A stretch of DNA of 64,000 nucleotides from Branchiostoma floridae (lineage: Eukaryota; Chordata; Leptocardii; Amphioxiformes; Branchiostomatidae), in assembly GCF_000003815.2 (NCBI RefSeq), contig NC_049984.1, positions 11,961,186 to 12,025,185 on the forward strand. Reading direction: 5' to 3'. Within the stretch, counting starts at the first letter, position 1, and every line of letters begins with the position of its first letter. The position numbers were made by a program, and so were the translations under genes. Shown one piece after another: positions 10,918 to 24,712 of the stretch. The notes beneath the pieces are model-generated. The model searched no databases and was not told the DNA's origin. It worked only from the letters and a program-made list of their open reading frames with translations.

Positions 10918-13900
10918 TTACTGGAAATTGCTGTTGAAGAAAGAAGACTCATCGCTCTCCTGAGAGCTGCGGCTGCGGGAGTTCCAGCGCGTGTTCTCGT
11001 TGGAGCGGGAGTTCTCGTTGGAGCGGGAGTTCTCGCGAGAGTTCTGGCGGGAAGTCTGCTCACTGTGGTGGGAACATGGCATAATCAGTGAGAGACTACA
11101 CACTTTTTGTGATTGGATCATGCAACAAATTTAAATTGTTAGAGACGTTTTACAGTTAAAATCGGTTTGTTATGTGGAATTTTGATACAGCTATGATTCT
11201 TGAACTACTACTGCAAGTGCTAACTGAAAGCATTCGTCATCAGCATCTGAAATAAGATGGTGTATAACTTAAACAGATGTAGAGGCTGGATATTTTACCT
11301 GCTGCCGTAACGGGAGATGTCGTAGGTCCTGCGGGAGTCCACGCACTGGTGGGTGGGGCACACGCAGTCCTGGGGAACCTCGATACCGGCGGTGAAGTGA
11401 GTCTGGTCACGGTCGGTCTTGGCTGCATGAGAAAGTGAGGAGGAGTTAAATGTATGTAGGGAATTGGTTCAAGCAACTTTACTTTCATTTTTTATGTATT
11501 CTTAATCTCTTTAGTCTAAATGTTTTCTTTTTCAATATCATGACTTGATTTACTCCAACTACCCCACGGCCTATGGGATACTTGTAATCTACTGTTTACC
11601 GGGTGTGGTGACTCTTCAATTTGGAGGGATTATAGTGAACATAAGAGACTCTGTGGTGATGATGGACAGAAGGTCACACTTACCACTGAGGTGGGGGCAG
11701 TTGAAGGACACCTTCTGGTAGGTCAGGTCGACGGGCTTGCAGGGGCGCTGGCACTGCAGGAACTTCTGGGTAGAGTAGCAGGCGCCGTTACGGTGGGACT
11801 GCTGGATGCGGGACATCACACCCTCGCATTCTGGTAGTGGAGGAAGAGAAAAAACATGGTATGACTCAATCGTGTCTGCTAACAGTAACAGCTGAAAATT
11901 TATGAGAATAGCGTGCAGTATCAAATTGATAGAAGTTTACCAGAATAGACACCGATGAAAGGCAGGTACAGAAGAGAATGTTCTCATTATACACGTGTGG
12001 GATTTCATGGTCACTATCGACACGTAGGTTACATTTGAAGAGATAATGAGAAGTTGACACTTACTGCAGTTCTGGCAAGACCTGCTCTCGACGAAGGTCT
12101 GGCACTGCTGGCTCTGCTCCTCCTGGCTGGACCACAGGGTCTTCCTCTCCTGCTGCTGCTGGGTACGGGACACCTGAGGGTCGCAGGCAACGGAGACCTG
12201 GCGGGTCTGCTCACCCTGGCTGCACTGCCTGGGGGACTGGCACTCGGACCACAGGCTCTGCTGGACCAGAACACAGCCTAGGGAAATAGAGCAAAACCAG
12301 ACGTTAGGAAAACGGTCTTCAAAGAGTCGTGAAAGAATGAACGTTACATGTTTCTTACGTCTCTTCCTGCAATTAGTCATGAAGTCAAGACAGTTGGATG
12401 TGCCAAAAGAAGAACTTACTGGGCTGGACCTGGGGCTGCTGCCTGGGCAGGCTGCGGACCACCTGCAGGAAGGTGTTGGTGAGGGTGTTCTGCTGCTGGC
12501 GCTGGACGCGCTGCTGCTCACGCTGCTGCTGCTGGCGCTGGAGCTGCTGGATCTGCTGCTGGAACTGCTGGATCTGCTGCTGCACCTGCTGCTGCTGCTG
12601 CTGGCGCTGCTGCCTCACACGGATGCGGTCCTGGAGGAAAGGCAATAGTCTTTTTCAGTAAATTTTTAAACATCAAAGCGACCCTTTTCTAGAAATGTGA
12701 ATGCACAATACTGATAATTTAAGGTTGATACTTTAACAGCATTTCAAATGTATCCCCAAGACACGTTGGGGCAACCATTCTCAGTTAGAAAAACTTCTTT
12801 ACCTCAGGGGTGCGGTTGATGTCACGCTCCTGCTGCTGCAGCTGCTGCAGGGTCTCCTGCTGCTCCTCCTCGAACTGCTGCTGCTGGCGCCTGATCTGCC
12901 TGATCTGCTGCTGGGTCTGCTGCTGCTCCTGGGTCTGCTGCTGCTGCTCGCGCCTCTCGGACTGCTGGCGCTGCTGGCGGGACTGCCACTGCTGCTGCTG
13001 CTGGCCCTGGCTGGTCTGGAAGGTGGCCTCGGGCTGGCTGCTGCTGGTCTGGCGGGGGACAGTCAGGGTCTGGCGCCTGGCCTCCTGGCCCTGGAAGCCG
13101 CTCTCGATCTGGACACGGACCTCATCCTGGTTCTGAGACTCGAAGCTATACAAATCAACAAAGGAGATTGTTAGGAAAGTTGATTATTTGTCCCAACACT
13201 AAAGGTTCTTATTGTTACACTGCAAAGCAGTATAGTTTTGCGTATGTATTTATTCAGGAAAACAAAAATAAGTCATAGGCACGTTTAGTTTGAGGAGTTT
13301 CAACCTTTGGCCGTGTATATATCTCAGAAATTAATCATGCATTCAACAAGGGTCGAATTCAGTCAAAGAATTAGTATGACTGGTCTTGGTTGGTGCTGTA
13401 CCTGATCTGGATGGTCCTGGGCTGGCTCTGCTGCTGGCTCCTGGGCTGGTTCTGGCTGCGGACGATCCAGCTGGTCTGGGTCTGAGAGCTGGTCAGGAAG
13501 TTGGGGTTCTGCTGCAGCTGCTGGGTCTGCTGGTACAGCTGCTGGCGACCCTGCTGCTGCTGCTGACGCTGCTGCTGCTGCTGACGCTGCTGCTGCTGGG
13601 TACGGACGCCGTTGAAGATCACGCACTGCTCAACGCCGGACACGGACTGGACGGGAGTGCACTCCTGTGTCGGTGTAAGACAACATGATTGTTTAGAGGA
13701 AGGTCGATGGCTGTTGCGTATGCTACTTACTATCATTGTGTTATTTTGTAGACCAAAAGGATGAAAAATACAATTTTCTACCTGCTGCTGCTGCTGCTCC
13801 TGCTCCTGCTGCTGCTGCTGCTGCTGGGTGGTCAAGGGCCTGGTCTGGGTCTGCTGCTGGCGGTTGCCCTGGCCCTTGCTGACAAGGCGGCGCTGGAAGG

Positions 13901-16900
13901 TCTGCACGTTCACACTGAAGATTCAAGACGGAAACTTTGAGTTACGTTCTCGTATGAGAAATCTTAGGACTAACTGTTTCTCTAAAAGCACATTCTTTAC
14001 AGATAGTAATAAGATTAGACTTGTGTTGTGTTGTAGACGAAGGATAACGCGAAGGTTTGGCACAGATACAGAAACTGTTGTGCTCAAGTCGTACCTGGTG
14101 GAGATGTTGAGCTGCTGGTACAGGTCACGGGTGATGTTCACCTGCAGGGGCCAGTCCTGGATGGAGACGGTGGCATTGTTGGTGCCAGCACGCCACTGGC
14201 TCTGGGCAACAACACCGGACTGCTGGGTGTAGGCGTCGATGGAGACCTGGGCACGCTCCAGCATGCTCAGCCTATGTAGGATAACACAGAAACGTTTAGT
14301 CATTTCCTCAACGTACGTACAACTACATCATGTTACATGTGACACGTGCACCTTACTGCCCCGCTATTAAAACTTCGATGTACATGTAGATTGAAGGAGA
14401 AAGGCAATCTTCTTAGCACTGGTGTTTCGTGTTTCGTGCAGCTTTACGTCGACTGTACACAAACTCCAGTATTTAAAGCCCAAGTGCGTGACACGAGATA
14501 CATGTACAGCTGTGATTCTCACCTGCCGTTGACGGTGGCCTGGATGGTCCTGCGGACAGCGTTCATGCGCACGCGGGTGTTGGCGTTCACGGTGGTGGCG
14601 ACCTCATAGCTCATGCGCAGAGGCAGACCCATGGAGGTGGGGATGGAGGTACGGCAGTCGTCCTGGGTGGTGTTCTGGCGGATCTGCAGGCCCTGGCCGC
14701 GGGTCAGGCCACGGATCATCTGAGCAAGACCTGTGGTGCGCACGATGGTAGAAGATGTCACTTTATTCATAGTTTTATTCGTCAATCGTCATACATGGGG
14801 TTTGATTCAATGACAGATTTATCTGTGTAAAAACTGATGTCAAAACCATTAGTTAAAAGTTTATCAGCAACCTACCATTTCAGTGCGAAAGTTAACTTAA
14901 TTTGAGTAATGTGGCCGTCTCTCCTTAACAGAACTGATAACTAGACATGTGCCGTCTATGAGACTATGTCGAATGAGAGAAACTAACCAGTGGTGTTCTG
15001 GGTGGAGAAGGTGGTCTCGTGGCCGTTGATGACGACGTAGTAGGTCAGCTGAGGGGTGACGATCTGCTGGCGGCGCTGCTGCTGCTGCTCCTGGCACCTG
15101 CGGTCCTCCTGGAAGAACAATGTCAACAAGCTTAACAACGTTCATTTAAATTATGGCAGAAACAGAAACACACGAGTATGGGAATCTGTACTAGTAGTGA
15201 CCATTTAAATCAAGAGTACAAAGTATGCGGCAGTTTAAATCATAGTTCGAGAATTACGTACTACATGTGTCTTGATATTTACAGATTCGTGGCATCAAAA
15301 CCAATTGTTGCACCGTCTAGGGATTCTTATTTCGGTCTTGATTAGATTCCTACCTTAGTCTGCTGCTGGTACTGGGGACGCTGGCTGCGCTGCTGGTTGC
15401 GCTGCTGGTTGCGGCCCTGGCGGCGCTCCTGGCTGCGGCCCTGGCTGCGCTCCTGGCTCTCCTGGCTCTGGCTCTGGCTCTCCAGAATGCTCCACTCCTC
15501 CATCAGCAGCCTGCAAATCACAAAAAAAATGATACGATCAGAAATCATCCGATTCGACATCAACTCATAGTCTTCAGGCAGACGTGTCAGCTGGATAAAA
15601 AAGAGAATTATTTGTTCAAATAGAGACAAATACGTTACTGTGGGTTTTCAGTCAGTCTTTTGCAGTCTATCCAGCTCTTAGTCCAATTAACTCCTACTAG
15701 ACTTTTATGTCTAACTTGGCCAAATTTCCCTATTGCTATTTGTCTAGGCGGGAGACTAATCGATTCACGAGAACCAGAAATAAAACTGCTCTGTTTAGGC
15801 TTTATTTTCATGTATAGCATTTTACAGAGTCCAAGATTCCCGACAATATGTGACGATGAGTATTTACCAGTCACGGTTCTGCTGCTGCTGGCGGCGCTCC
15901 TCGCTGGTGGACGGGCGGTTCTGGTTGCGCTCACGCTGCTGCTGGCGGCGCACGGCGTTGAAGTAAGTCTCAAGACCCTCCTGGCGGACACCGAACTGGG
16001 CGGGAGTACAGATAAGATCCATGTTACTGTTAGATCATAAGAATATATCCTAATGGTGGTATACTTTCTGTTAGTCTCTTGTATGTATTTTGAAAAGGTC
16101 ATTCCTGTCAATTTGTTTAGAAGCCAAGGGTTTACCTCGAAGAGGTTGTAGTCGTAGCCAGTGTTGTGCTTGTTGATGTTGACCATGACAGAGCGGGGGA
16201 TGGGGCTCTGGTCGGTGAAGAGGATGTGAGAGTCCACGAAGTGAGACCTGCGCCTGGAACCGGCGGTGGCTGTGTGAACAAAATATCCAATCAGTGCACT
16301 GACGATGGTATTCAACTTTTATTATCTATTTCACACTGGAGATGTCTCTTGATACATAGTTAATTCCATTTTTGTATTAATTGAGGATACAGGTGGATTC
16401 AGTGGCTTTCATATTTCTAGTTACTGGAGACAGGCAACAGAGGATTAAACACGAACTTACTGTTGTAGCCAGTGTCGTACATGATGGCCCTGGAGCCGTT
16501 GAACTGCTGAGAGAACTCAGAGACGGTCTGGTTGGCGATCATGTCAAGAGTCTGCTGGGCAATGCGAGACCTTCGAAGGGGATAAAATTTTGTTATAAGC
16601 AACGGCAACATGAGTGTAGCAGAAGCTACTTACTAGTCCTACTTAATACTCTTATGTGGATTTCTATATAGCCTGTATATTGTTTTTCCTGTGCCGGTTG
16701 TTCAGTTATTTATGTTTCTGAACCATAGAAAAATCAGCTACAAAGCATCGTTACATTGTCAAGCTAATCGTTTATTTTTCGAAACTCAAACAGGGCCCTT
16801 TAAATCAAAACTATCTGATACGAAACTTGACAAGAGTAGCACTCACTGCTGCTGGGTGCGGGGGTTGGTGCGGCCGTTCTGGGCCATCTGGGTCAGGTAG

Positions 16901-19900
16901 CTGGAGCAGAATGAGGCGACCTGGGGGTCGGACTCGCGCTGCAGACGGGAGACGATGCGGTTGATGCTCTGCTGAGAGTTGGTGGACTCCATCATCATGA
17001 CGAAAGCGGCGGAACGGACCTCCACACCGTTCTCTGGGGTGTTGAACAGCTGGGACAGCTCATCCTGGGTCTGCAGATACAGCACAAACAGCGTTAAAGC
17101 ACTTCAAAGCTAATAAGATCCTAGAGTGAAGTATTAAACGTCCAATTTGCAGTCAATACAACAGTCATACCATACATATTTCGCACTGTCAATACGTTTC
17201 TCGGCGGCAGTGGATGGAAAAATAATTTCAGGCTAAAGCTACCATCCCTTCAAATTACAATCTACAATGTCCGGTGCCAGGATACAAAAGTTGAAAAAAA
17301 TCGGAAATTCTGTTGTAATACCAAGGTAAGCCGTCGGAGGGCCACAAATTGACATTGGCCTCTGTATTTACAACGCCTATCCACGTCATCAAATCCATCT
17401 AGACGTTCTCAAATTACACGTCCAGAATCATAAACATGCAAACAATCGGACTGAAAACAATATCATTATTTACGGAGATAATTGACGTACGACTTAATGA
17501 TGTAAAATGTTACCTGGGGGGTGATCTGCTGCCTGTCGACCCTCCACATGGAGTAGATGGCGACCTGGCGGGTTCCGTTGCTCCTCTGGGTGTCGCGGGC
17601 GACCTGCATCAGCTGGGGGATGGTAGAGGGCAGACCGGCGTTGCCGATAGCCTTCAGGGCGATCTGGACCTCACGCTCATCGCCGGTCTGCTGGCCACGC
17701 TGCAGCTCGGAAACCAGGACGTGACGGGCCTGACGGATCTCGGTCTGTTGTAGTGTTGGGAGAAACAGAACATTGTCGTCATGAGTTCGGAGTGTCATTG
17801 TTTGAAAATGTGCTCGAATGTATTAAACTGGTATCACGACAATTCGTAGCTCTGTAGTGCCTAGTGGCACATTTCAGTAGCAGAGCAGGGTATGTTTTCA
17901 TAAGGAGGGGCTGCTAGCCTTTAACGTGCTCGAAGCACCTCCTCGAAGAAGATACCCCAATTTTACGTCTCTTCGCAACCGAGATGCTCTACCCACAACT
18001 GAACCAGGGTCTCCCCGTTTCTGCGAGACTGCTGTCGTTTGAGCTACAGGGACATGACCACCATTGGGGTTGTTGTCAATTTGACATTGCACGTAATCAA
18101 TGATTGCAGTATAACTTACGGGAGCGGCGTTCTCGTTGACGTTGTTCTGGCTGATGTAGCTGTTGACCAGGGAGCCGAGGGTCAGAAGAGCCTGCTCACG
18201 GACCTGCTGGCACTGAGAGCGCTGGCGAAGGATGAACTGGAATACAAGGAGGTGATAGGAAAATGAAAATGTGAAGTAAAACGGTTATACAGAGAATTAT
18301 GATTAAATAAATTTACAATTTACTATCCCCTAAATTGACTAGCTTACGGTCATGGAAACTAGATAAATGAGAGATAGCACATCTGGAAACTTTGAAATGT
18401 ATGGCTGAAGTTTGATCAGTGTTACATTACTCACCAGAATTCCGTCCAGGTTCTGGCGGACGGGGCGCTGGATCATGGCGATGCCGCGGAGGAAGTTCTG
18501 GGCCTGCTGCTCGCTGCACTCGCGGGTCTGGATCTGCTCGATCATCAGCTGGACGCCGGCCTGGGTGCTGACGTGGGACAGGGCCTGCTGGATGGGCTGA
18601 CGGAACTGCTGCTGCTGCACGAAGTCGCTGTAGACCTTGCGCAGGGTGTTCTGGTTGCACTCACGGAGAGTCTGGACGATGTTGAGGAGGGCCAGGGTCT
18701 GCTGCTGCTCCTGCTGCTCCTGCTCCTGCTCGAAACGCTGCTGCTGCTGCTGGAGCTGCTGGAGCTGCTGCTGCTGCTCCTGGCTGCGGGACTGGCTCCT
18801 CACCTCCTGCTGGCGGCGCTGGTTCTCCTGCTGGCGCTGCTGGAGGCCCTCCTGGGCCTGCTGGGACTGGGTCCACTGCTGCAGCTGCTCCTGGACCTGT
18901 AATATAGAAATGTAATCAATTAATAAATCATTCAATCAATCAATAATCGCAGGCATCATCTGCCGATGGATGGTGGCTGTAGACATATCTCTCCTGGATG
19001 TGCCATTACAAATGTAACGGTGAGAAAAATGCCGAAAGTATTCCTTCAATAATAACAAACTAGGTTTTACAGTATGGTTAAAAAATGTCCCAAATTTTCA
19101 CAGAGATAGCGAGTCTGCGTACCTCCTGGCGGGTCTCAGTGGTCTGGCTGCGGCGGGTGATGTTCCTGCGGATCTCCTGCTGGTCCTGGATGGGCTGAAA
19201 CACCAGGCTGGTGGTGGGGCGCTGCTGCAGATCTACACACACCAAACACCGACACGTATAAGTATCATACGCCATGCGAAACAACACAATTGAAAGCAAT
19301 AAGTACACAGGGCTAGTAAGCTATTAAATGGAAATGATTGGTAAGTAAGTACTCACCGGCGGGGCGGACATCGCTATCGCCCTCGCTGACACGCCTCAGG
19401 CGCAGGGTCTGCCTGTTGGAAGAGAGTTGACTTGAGTCAGTATTATGGAATGGCAGAATGATAGAAACTTATCAGTTATTCATAGCCATTGCAATGGAAT
19501 GTAAATTGCCAGTGTAAATCGCTAACTGTGTGAATTGGATCTTCTAACTATGGCAATAGCCTCGCACGAGTTGAAATATTTTGAGGGTGGCAACTTGGAG
19601 AATCACAAATGTCACTCACTGGATGTTGGTGGTGACAGCACCGGTCTGCTGGTTCTGCTGGTTCTGCTGCTGGTTCTGCTGGCCCTGCTGCTGGCTCTGC
19701 TGCTGGCTCTGCTGGTTGTACAGGGAGATGACGTGCTGCTCGCGGGTCTGGATCTCGGCCACGATGAAGTTCTGCTCCTGCTGGGAGGAGGAGCGGGTCT
19801 CCTGGCTGCTGCCGCTGCGCTTGTTGATGTTCAGGTTGGACAGGGTGACGTTGGTCTGGGAGGTGGAGTTCCTCAGGTCCTCCTAGCGGCGCGAAACGTA

Positions 19901-21712
19901 AGTGTATCAGTAACTACTAGTACTAAGTTTCTATAGGTCGGGTTAATAGTTTAGCATATCAACTATTCAAACTAGAAGTTTCAATTTTGTCTAAGTTTGG
20001 AACAATAGCCTTCTACATGTTGAGCTGTTTTAGACGTTGAAAAAAGTCAAGATAGAAGTACTTAGTGTCTGTATTATGTAAAGCGCAGAACTCACGGTGT
20101 TGGGAGACCTGTTGCCGTACAGAGTGCAGTTAGAGATGACGGCACGCTGAGAGCACTGGCTGAAGTCACGGGAGCGGCGGATCTGCATCTCGTCCTGCTC
20201 GCTGTCGGTGCGCACGGTGTAGTTCACGCGGCAGTCTCCAACAACATCGGTCTGTAGAAGAGATTATGTACGTCTTGTAAACATATTTTCACAGACTTTC
20301 GGGACCCATTGCAAAATTCAAGCAATGCGACAACACAAGTACACGAAACGAAATCTACAATGGTTAAACTGACAAGAGAAAAAAGAACGAACCTCCTCAA
20401 CAGAGTAGTTGCCCTGGCGCTGGATGAGGTTGAAGTTGAACTGGGACAGGATACCACGCTTGATGTTCAGCACCCACTGCTGCTCGTCCTGCTGGGGGCG
20501 GATGTCCTGCACGCGGCCGCTCTGGTAGCGGAACCACAGGGGGTTTTGCTCCAGGGCACGGGAGAAGTCCTGGGAGTTGGGGGACCTCTGCCACTCGACC
20601 TGGTTGGGCTCGCCGCTGTTGGACTCGTACAGACGCACGTCCATCAGCTGTAGGAGGAAGGCAAACAAAAGTGAGTCAACGATAAAATGGACTAGCCTCC
20701 ATCATACCTTCTTCCGGGGTTACGGAGGACAGGATTTGGCAAATATGGGGTGAATACGCAATGAAGTCCTATGGTGGTCAAACTGCTTTGGAAAAAAATA
20801 TTCTCCCTATACTATAGTCAGCTGGTAGAGACTATCTATAAAATAGATACGCAAAATGTGGACGATGCAAAGAACAGGCAGCTAAAGCATGCAGCGAAGA
20901 CGGGCAGTTAACGACTGTAACGGACGCACCGTCGATAGATAATAGCCAAAAGGGCAAAGTATCCTTCCTCATAAATAGAAAATTGGGATAAAAGTGAATT
21001 CACGCTAGAGTCTAACAATAGATTATGAATCTAACACTAAAGGCAACAGACTTTTCAAGAAAAGAAAACAAATATCTGTAAGTATGAACATCAAAGATGC
21101 AGAAGACTTGTGTGTACGTACGTCCATGCGGACTTGGCGGCCGGGCTGGACGGACAGCACGACATCAGCGCGGATGCGCACGCCGGACAGGCTGCTGTTC
21201 TGGGGGGTCTGGGTGCCGGTCAGCGCCTCGGACTCATAACGGTACTCGTAGTGACGGAACTCACGGAATCCAGTCAGGAGGTCTTTGGGAGAAAAGGGGA
21301 AAGAGTTAGCATCATCATCAGTGACGGGATTTTCCATTTGTGTGCATCAGAAGTACTGAAAAAAGATAGATTCACACGACAGATGCTGAGATTCAAAGTA
21401 CAGGCCGACAGATCTCGTCTCTGCCATACCAATCTCATCTAGATCAAAGCAAAAATGTAAAGTATATTACAGTATTTTGTCCGATGTACAGTGTGCTAGC
21501 AGGAAATGTATTCGATAACTTTAGCTATAGGCGTAACTTATTAAAAAGAGTGGAAATGTACTGCATACAAGACAAACAGTAAAAAGTACAATTCTGTAAA
21601 ACATGCGATGAAAGGTAAGTAATAACGTACCATTTTCCTGAGACTGCTCCTGGGATGGGGTCGGACCTGCAAATGCAGCCGCTACAAAACACAGCACCAA
21701 CAGGGCACGCAT
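10918..21712 (-). CDS. vitellogenin-like large lipid transfer protein, glutamine-rich (26 exons, 1576 aa)
   Basis: Secreted yolk-type lipid carrier. Exons (5' to 3'): 21631-21712, 21122-21282, 20393-20647, 20096-20251, 19620-19882, 19357-19412, 19123-19232, 18435-18896, 18120-18236, 17514-17744, 16847-17070, 16461-16570, 16136-16269, 15868-15995, 15354-15510, 14988-15108, 14523-14730, 14095-14271, 13782-13914, 13402-13664, 12803-13145, 12420-12630, 12065-12277, 11684-11830, 11299-11422, 10918-11062. Phases join without a break over 4731 nt. A signal peptide (MRALLVLCFVAAAFA) is followed by a vitellogenin N-sheet (YEYRYESEALTG, SLSGVRIRADV, GDCRVNYTV with paired Cys) and the helical lipid-binding domain (about residues 362-790, e.g. 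GVEVRSAAFVMMMEST). Q/R/E-rich tracts occur near residues 219-305, 362-440, 800-900 and 1051-1367. A Cys-rich part (1367-1528) and an Asn/Ser/Arg tail (1529-1576) close it. I see no phosvitin polyserine and no canonical vWD domain. Several NxS/T sites are present. Confidence 0.88.
17894..18100 (-). mobile_element. possible SINE-like repeat in a vitellogenin-like intron
   Basis: On the minus strand the segment has an A-box-like TAGCTCAAACGAC and, about 40 bp later, CCTGGTTCAGTTGTGG and TAGAGCATCTCGG, which resemble tRNA-derived SINE heads. The boxes are imperfect and no flanking duplication was found. Confidence 0.3.
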
Positions 21713-21795
21713 CTTGGCTCTATCAGCTTTTCTTGCCGGTTTAGCACTCAGAAGAAAAAAATGCTGAAACTAGTGACGAACCCCTTTCCCTTCCC

Positions 21796-21804
21796 CTTTT
21801 TATA
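21796..21804 (-). promoter_or_regulatory. TATA box of the vitellogenin-like gene
   Basis: TATAAAAAG on the minus strand, about 84 bp upstream of the start codon, which leaves room for a short 5' UTR. Further upstream are GGACAA/TTGTCC inverted half-sites at 21877-21894 and GGTCAAAG at 21897-21904, resembling forkhead and nuclear-receptor sites. Factor identity is inference. Confidence 0.75.
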
Positions 21805-24712
21805 CAGTTGTGTGGCCACAAAGGACTCAGCCGTGATTGGCCCGCGGGTTGGCAAGCCCTGGGCAAGACGCGGGCAGGACAATGGTGTTTGTCCATGGTC
21901 AAAGATCGAGAGGGCAATGGTAGGCGTGCGGCAACGCGAACAATGGACGGCCGCGTGCTGGAAACTGCTGACGCCTCAGAACCGCGTACCCCAACAGTTT
22001 ACTACATACACACAATGTATAAATCAACTTAACGAAGCTAATTGAAAATTGTTTAATCAAGGAAAAGTATCAACACAAGAAGTATATATGCTTTTAAACT
22101 GTATATTTAAATGTGTTGTGACTCCAGTGAGCCGCTCCGTGGGAGAAGGTATGCCGGTCTATTTATAAACGATAATAGTAATCTGTATCTATGGATAAAA
22201 GTCTCGACACTGGAACCAAAGGTAAAAGTACAGAAAGACACATATTTTTCAGACAGCCAATAGCCAGGATCCTAGGAATAAGTTGCTAAAATATCTGTGA
22301 GTATCCTGGGAGGCAAAAGTGCATGCACAAAAGTAAAAGTCAGTGAATTCTAGACTGACATGTTGTAGGATTCAACCTTCTGCACTTGGCTCCGTTTTCT
22401 TAAAATAAAAAAAAAATATGTTCTGCAGAAAGCACGTTTTATATGAGGCATATAACTACTTATGAACACAAGAAAAGGTGTATTTAGCTGACATGCGGTT
22501 TAGGGAGGTACTTATTACACACTAGGTACTTGAATGTTACCAATGTACGTATGATCGCAGGAAATTTGAAAAGTATGTGAGTATCACTCAATTCACCCAA
22601 GATACACTGTAAGTGTTTGGTAAAGTTGACTGGTCATTTTTCCTTAAAAGACACCTATACCGAATTGATTATCTGTAAACACTACACTTTTCCCAGGCAG
22701 TGGAGCTAATGTGATGTCTCTGCCAACACTGTTATCAGTTTGCTATTTACAGCAGGCAAGCTTTCATTTGTGTGGCTTCTCACCATCACGAGGACAAGGC
22801 CGTAGGACGAACTTTTAAGTTAAAACATCAATTCCTTCGCCAAGAAGGTTTGATATGTTAAATACCTGTTATTCTTTGTGTGCAAGAGAATGGGGGTACT
22901 ACTTAAAAAGAGAAGAGAATGGTACTACATAAAAGGCTGTCCTCAAACACAGTATGGCTAAATGGTCTGTTTCATCACTCGAGCCTTCACCCATTCCTTA
23001 GGCCTTCTTAAGATTGCAATGAGATGGGCATCATTGTGACCTCACACTCTATCTACATTTACTATTTTCCCGCTTGTTTTTTTTGCCGATCTCTTTCAAA
23101 ACTGTTATACTGTAGAAGATATGTTACTATACTGAGTATCATGATACGTGTTGTATCCTCAAAATAATGCATGCTCTTGCCACGTGGTCCATTACATCGT
23201 GGTCATATTGTTCGCAGGCTGTCGTTAGATTTTGATGTCGTACGCGTACAAGTTTCAAGCAGGCTGTGACAGAAACAAGGATCTACATGTAAGGAAGCCT
23301 TTGCATGAACAAGACGGTTGCATTTCGTACGACGCATGCACGGCTTCATCAACAAGTGTGTAATCCGTAATCGTACAGCAATCGACTACGAATGTGAACA
23401 TTTATGTACATTGAACAGAGGTGGAATAATGCGGTCGTGAGTTTTGACTGTCGATGTGACAATGTACGTGCAATTTAGCATCTCAGGAATTTGTTTGAAA
23501 CCACAAAAACAAACCAGGCGTAACAAACATGTGCTCCGACTCGCCACCGTCCGCGCAGGTCCCATTCAAAGCCCAGGATCACGATTCACCATTTACTCTT
23601 CTGCGGTTTAGGAAGTATGTTGTAAGGGTCACGGGGAAGGATGCCAAGAAACATGTTGTTCAACACATAAGGCACTTGTCAGCGTTGACCTTCGCTGTAG
23701 AAAGATTGATAATCTGGTGGTTGTAGAGTTCTGGAACAGGTACCGTACATTCACCTGAGATGTACGAGTACAGCGTCCCACTGTAACATCTTTGAGCAAA
23801 TGGTGCAGAAAACTTCACAAAAAGCACATGTAGAGCATTCTAAAAACATGCGTCAAATTAAACATAACGTTACTTCCTAAAAAACCCAAACCTTTACGCT
23901 TGCCTCAAGATTGTATTTTATTACTGCAACTAAACATGAATTGTTCTTCCTATGTCGACATGTCATTTTCTTTGTGAGAATCAGGACTGTTTCATGACAG
24001 TGCGCATTAGACCTGAACACAAAAGCGACTTTAGAAGGGACTTCGGGACGCGTTATAAAGATGCAGGATCTTTATGGGTCGTGTGCCTGATAACGTTAGC
24101 GTGCACGTGTTTTCAATAGCGATAACGTTACATAATCTTAACTTACGCCTCAGTGCAAACACAGATCTGTTTGCGCGTCTTCTACTTTACATAACCGCAA
24201 TATGAGGACATATCAGCCGCGTGCACTATCCGTATATTGTATGGGTTGATTAACGAGGCAGTGTAAACTTAATTAGACTCTATGACTGGTTGGATCGTAA
24301 ACAACTGCATTGTATGCTGCACAAATGACATGGGGACGGGTGAGTGCATGATGCAAGAGCGTGCTAACGGACCAAAGGTCACCACGGCGACTCCACAATA
24401 GGACAACCTCTTTACATTGGGTACACATTTAACCAGCATTTTTGTCCCTGTTGTTTTTGCCTTATCAGCTGAGGCGAGACTTAATGGCCCTTGAGGCGGG
24501 GTATTCCTGCGGGTTTGCGGTATGCTGAGTTGGCGGAGAGGTTAGGTAAACATTGTCATTGACGGTGGCGTGATCTCGCCTTCGAAATTTTCCACTAAGC
24601 TATACAACATTGAAGTGTATACATGAATAACAAGGTGCTGACTGTTAGGTCAACTGTGTCTTATAAATTACAAGATCCAACAATGGAAAGTAAAAATGTC
24701 AGGGCGTAACTA

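Noticed and set aside
12337-13136. Long Leu/Cys/Trp-rich plus-strand frames opposite the Q-rich exons
   Set aside because: CTG runs complementary to CAG codons stay open in all frames; the minus-strand exons have consistent splice phases and the antisense frames do not.
18573-18915. Plus-strand Leu-rich open frames
   Set aside because: Shadow of the glutamine-rich vitellogenin-like exon 18435-18896.
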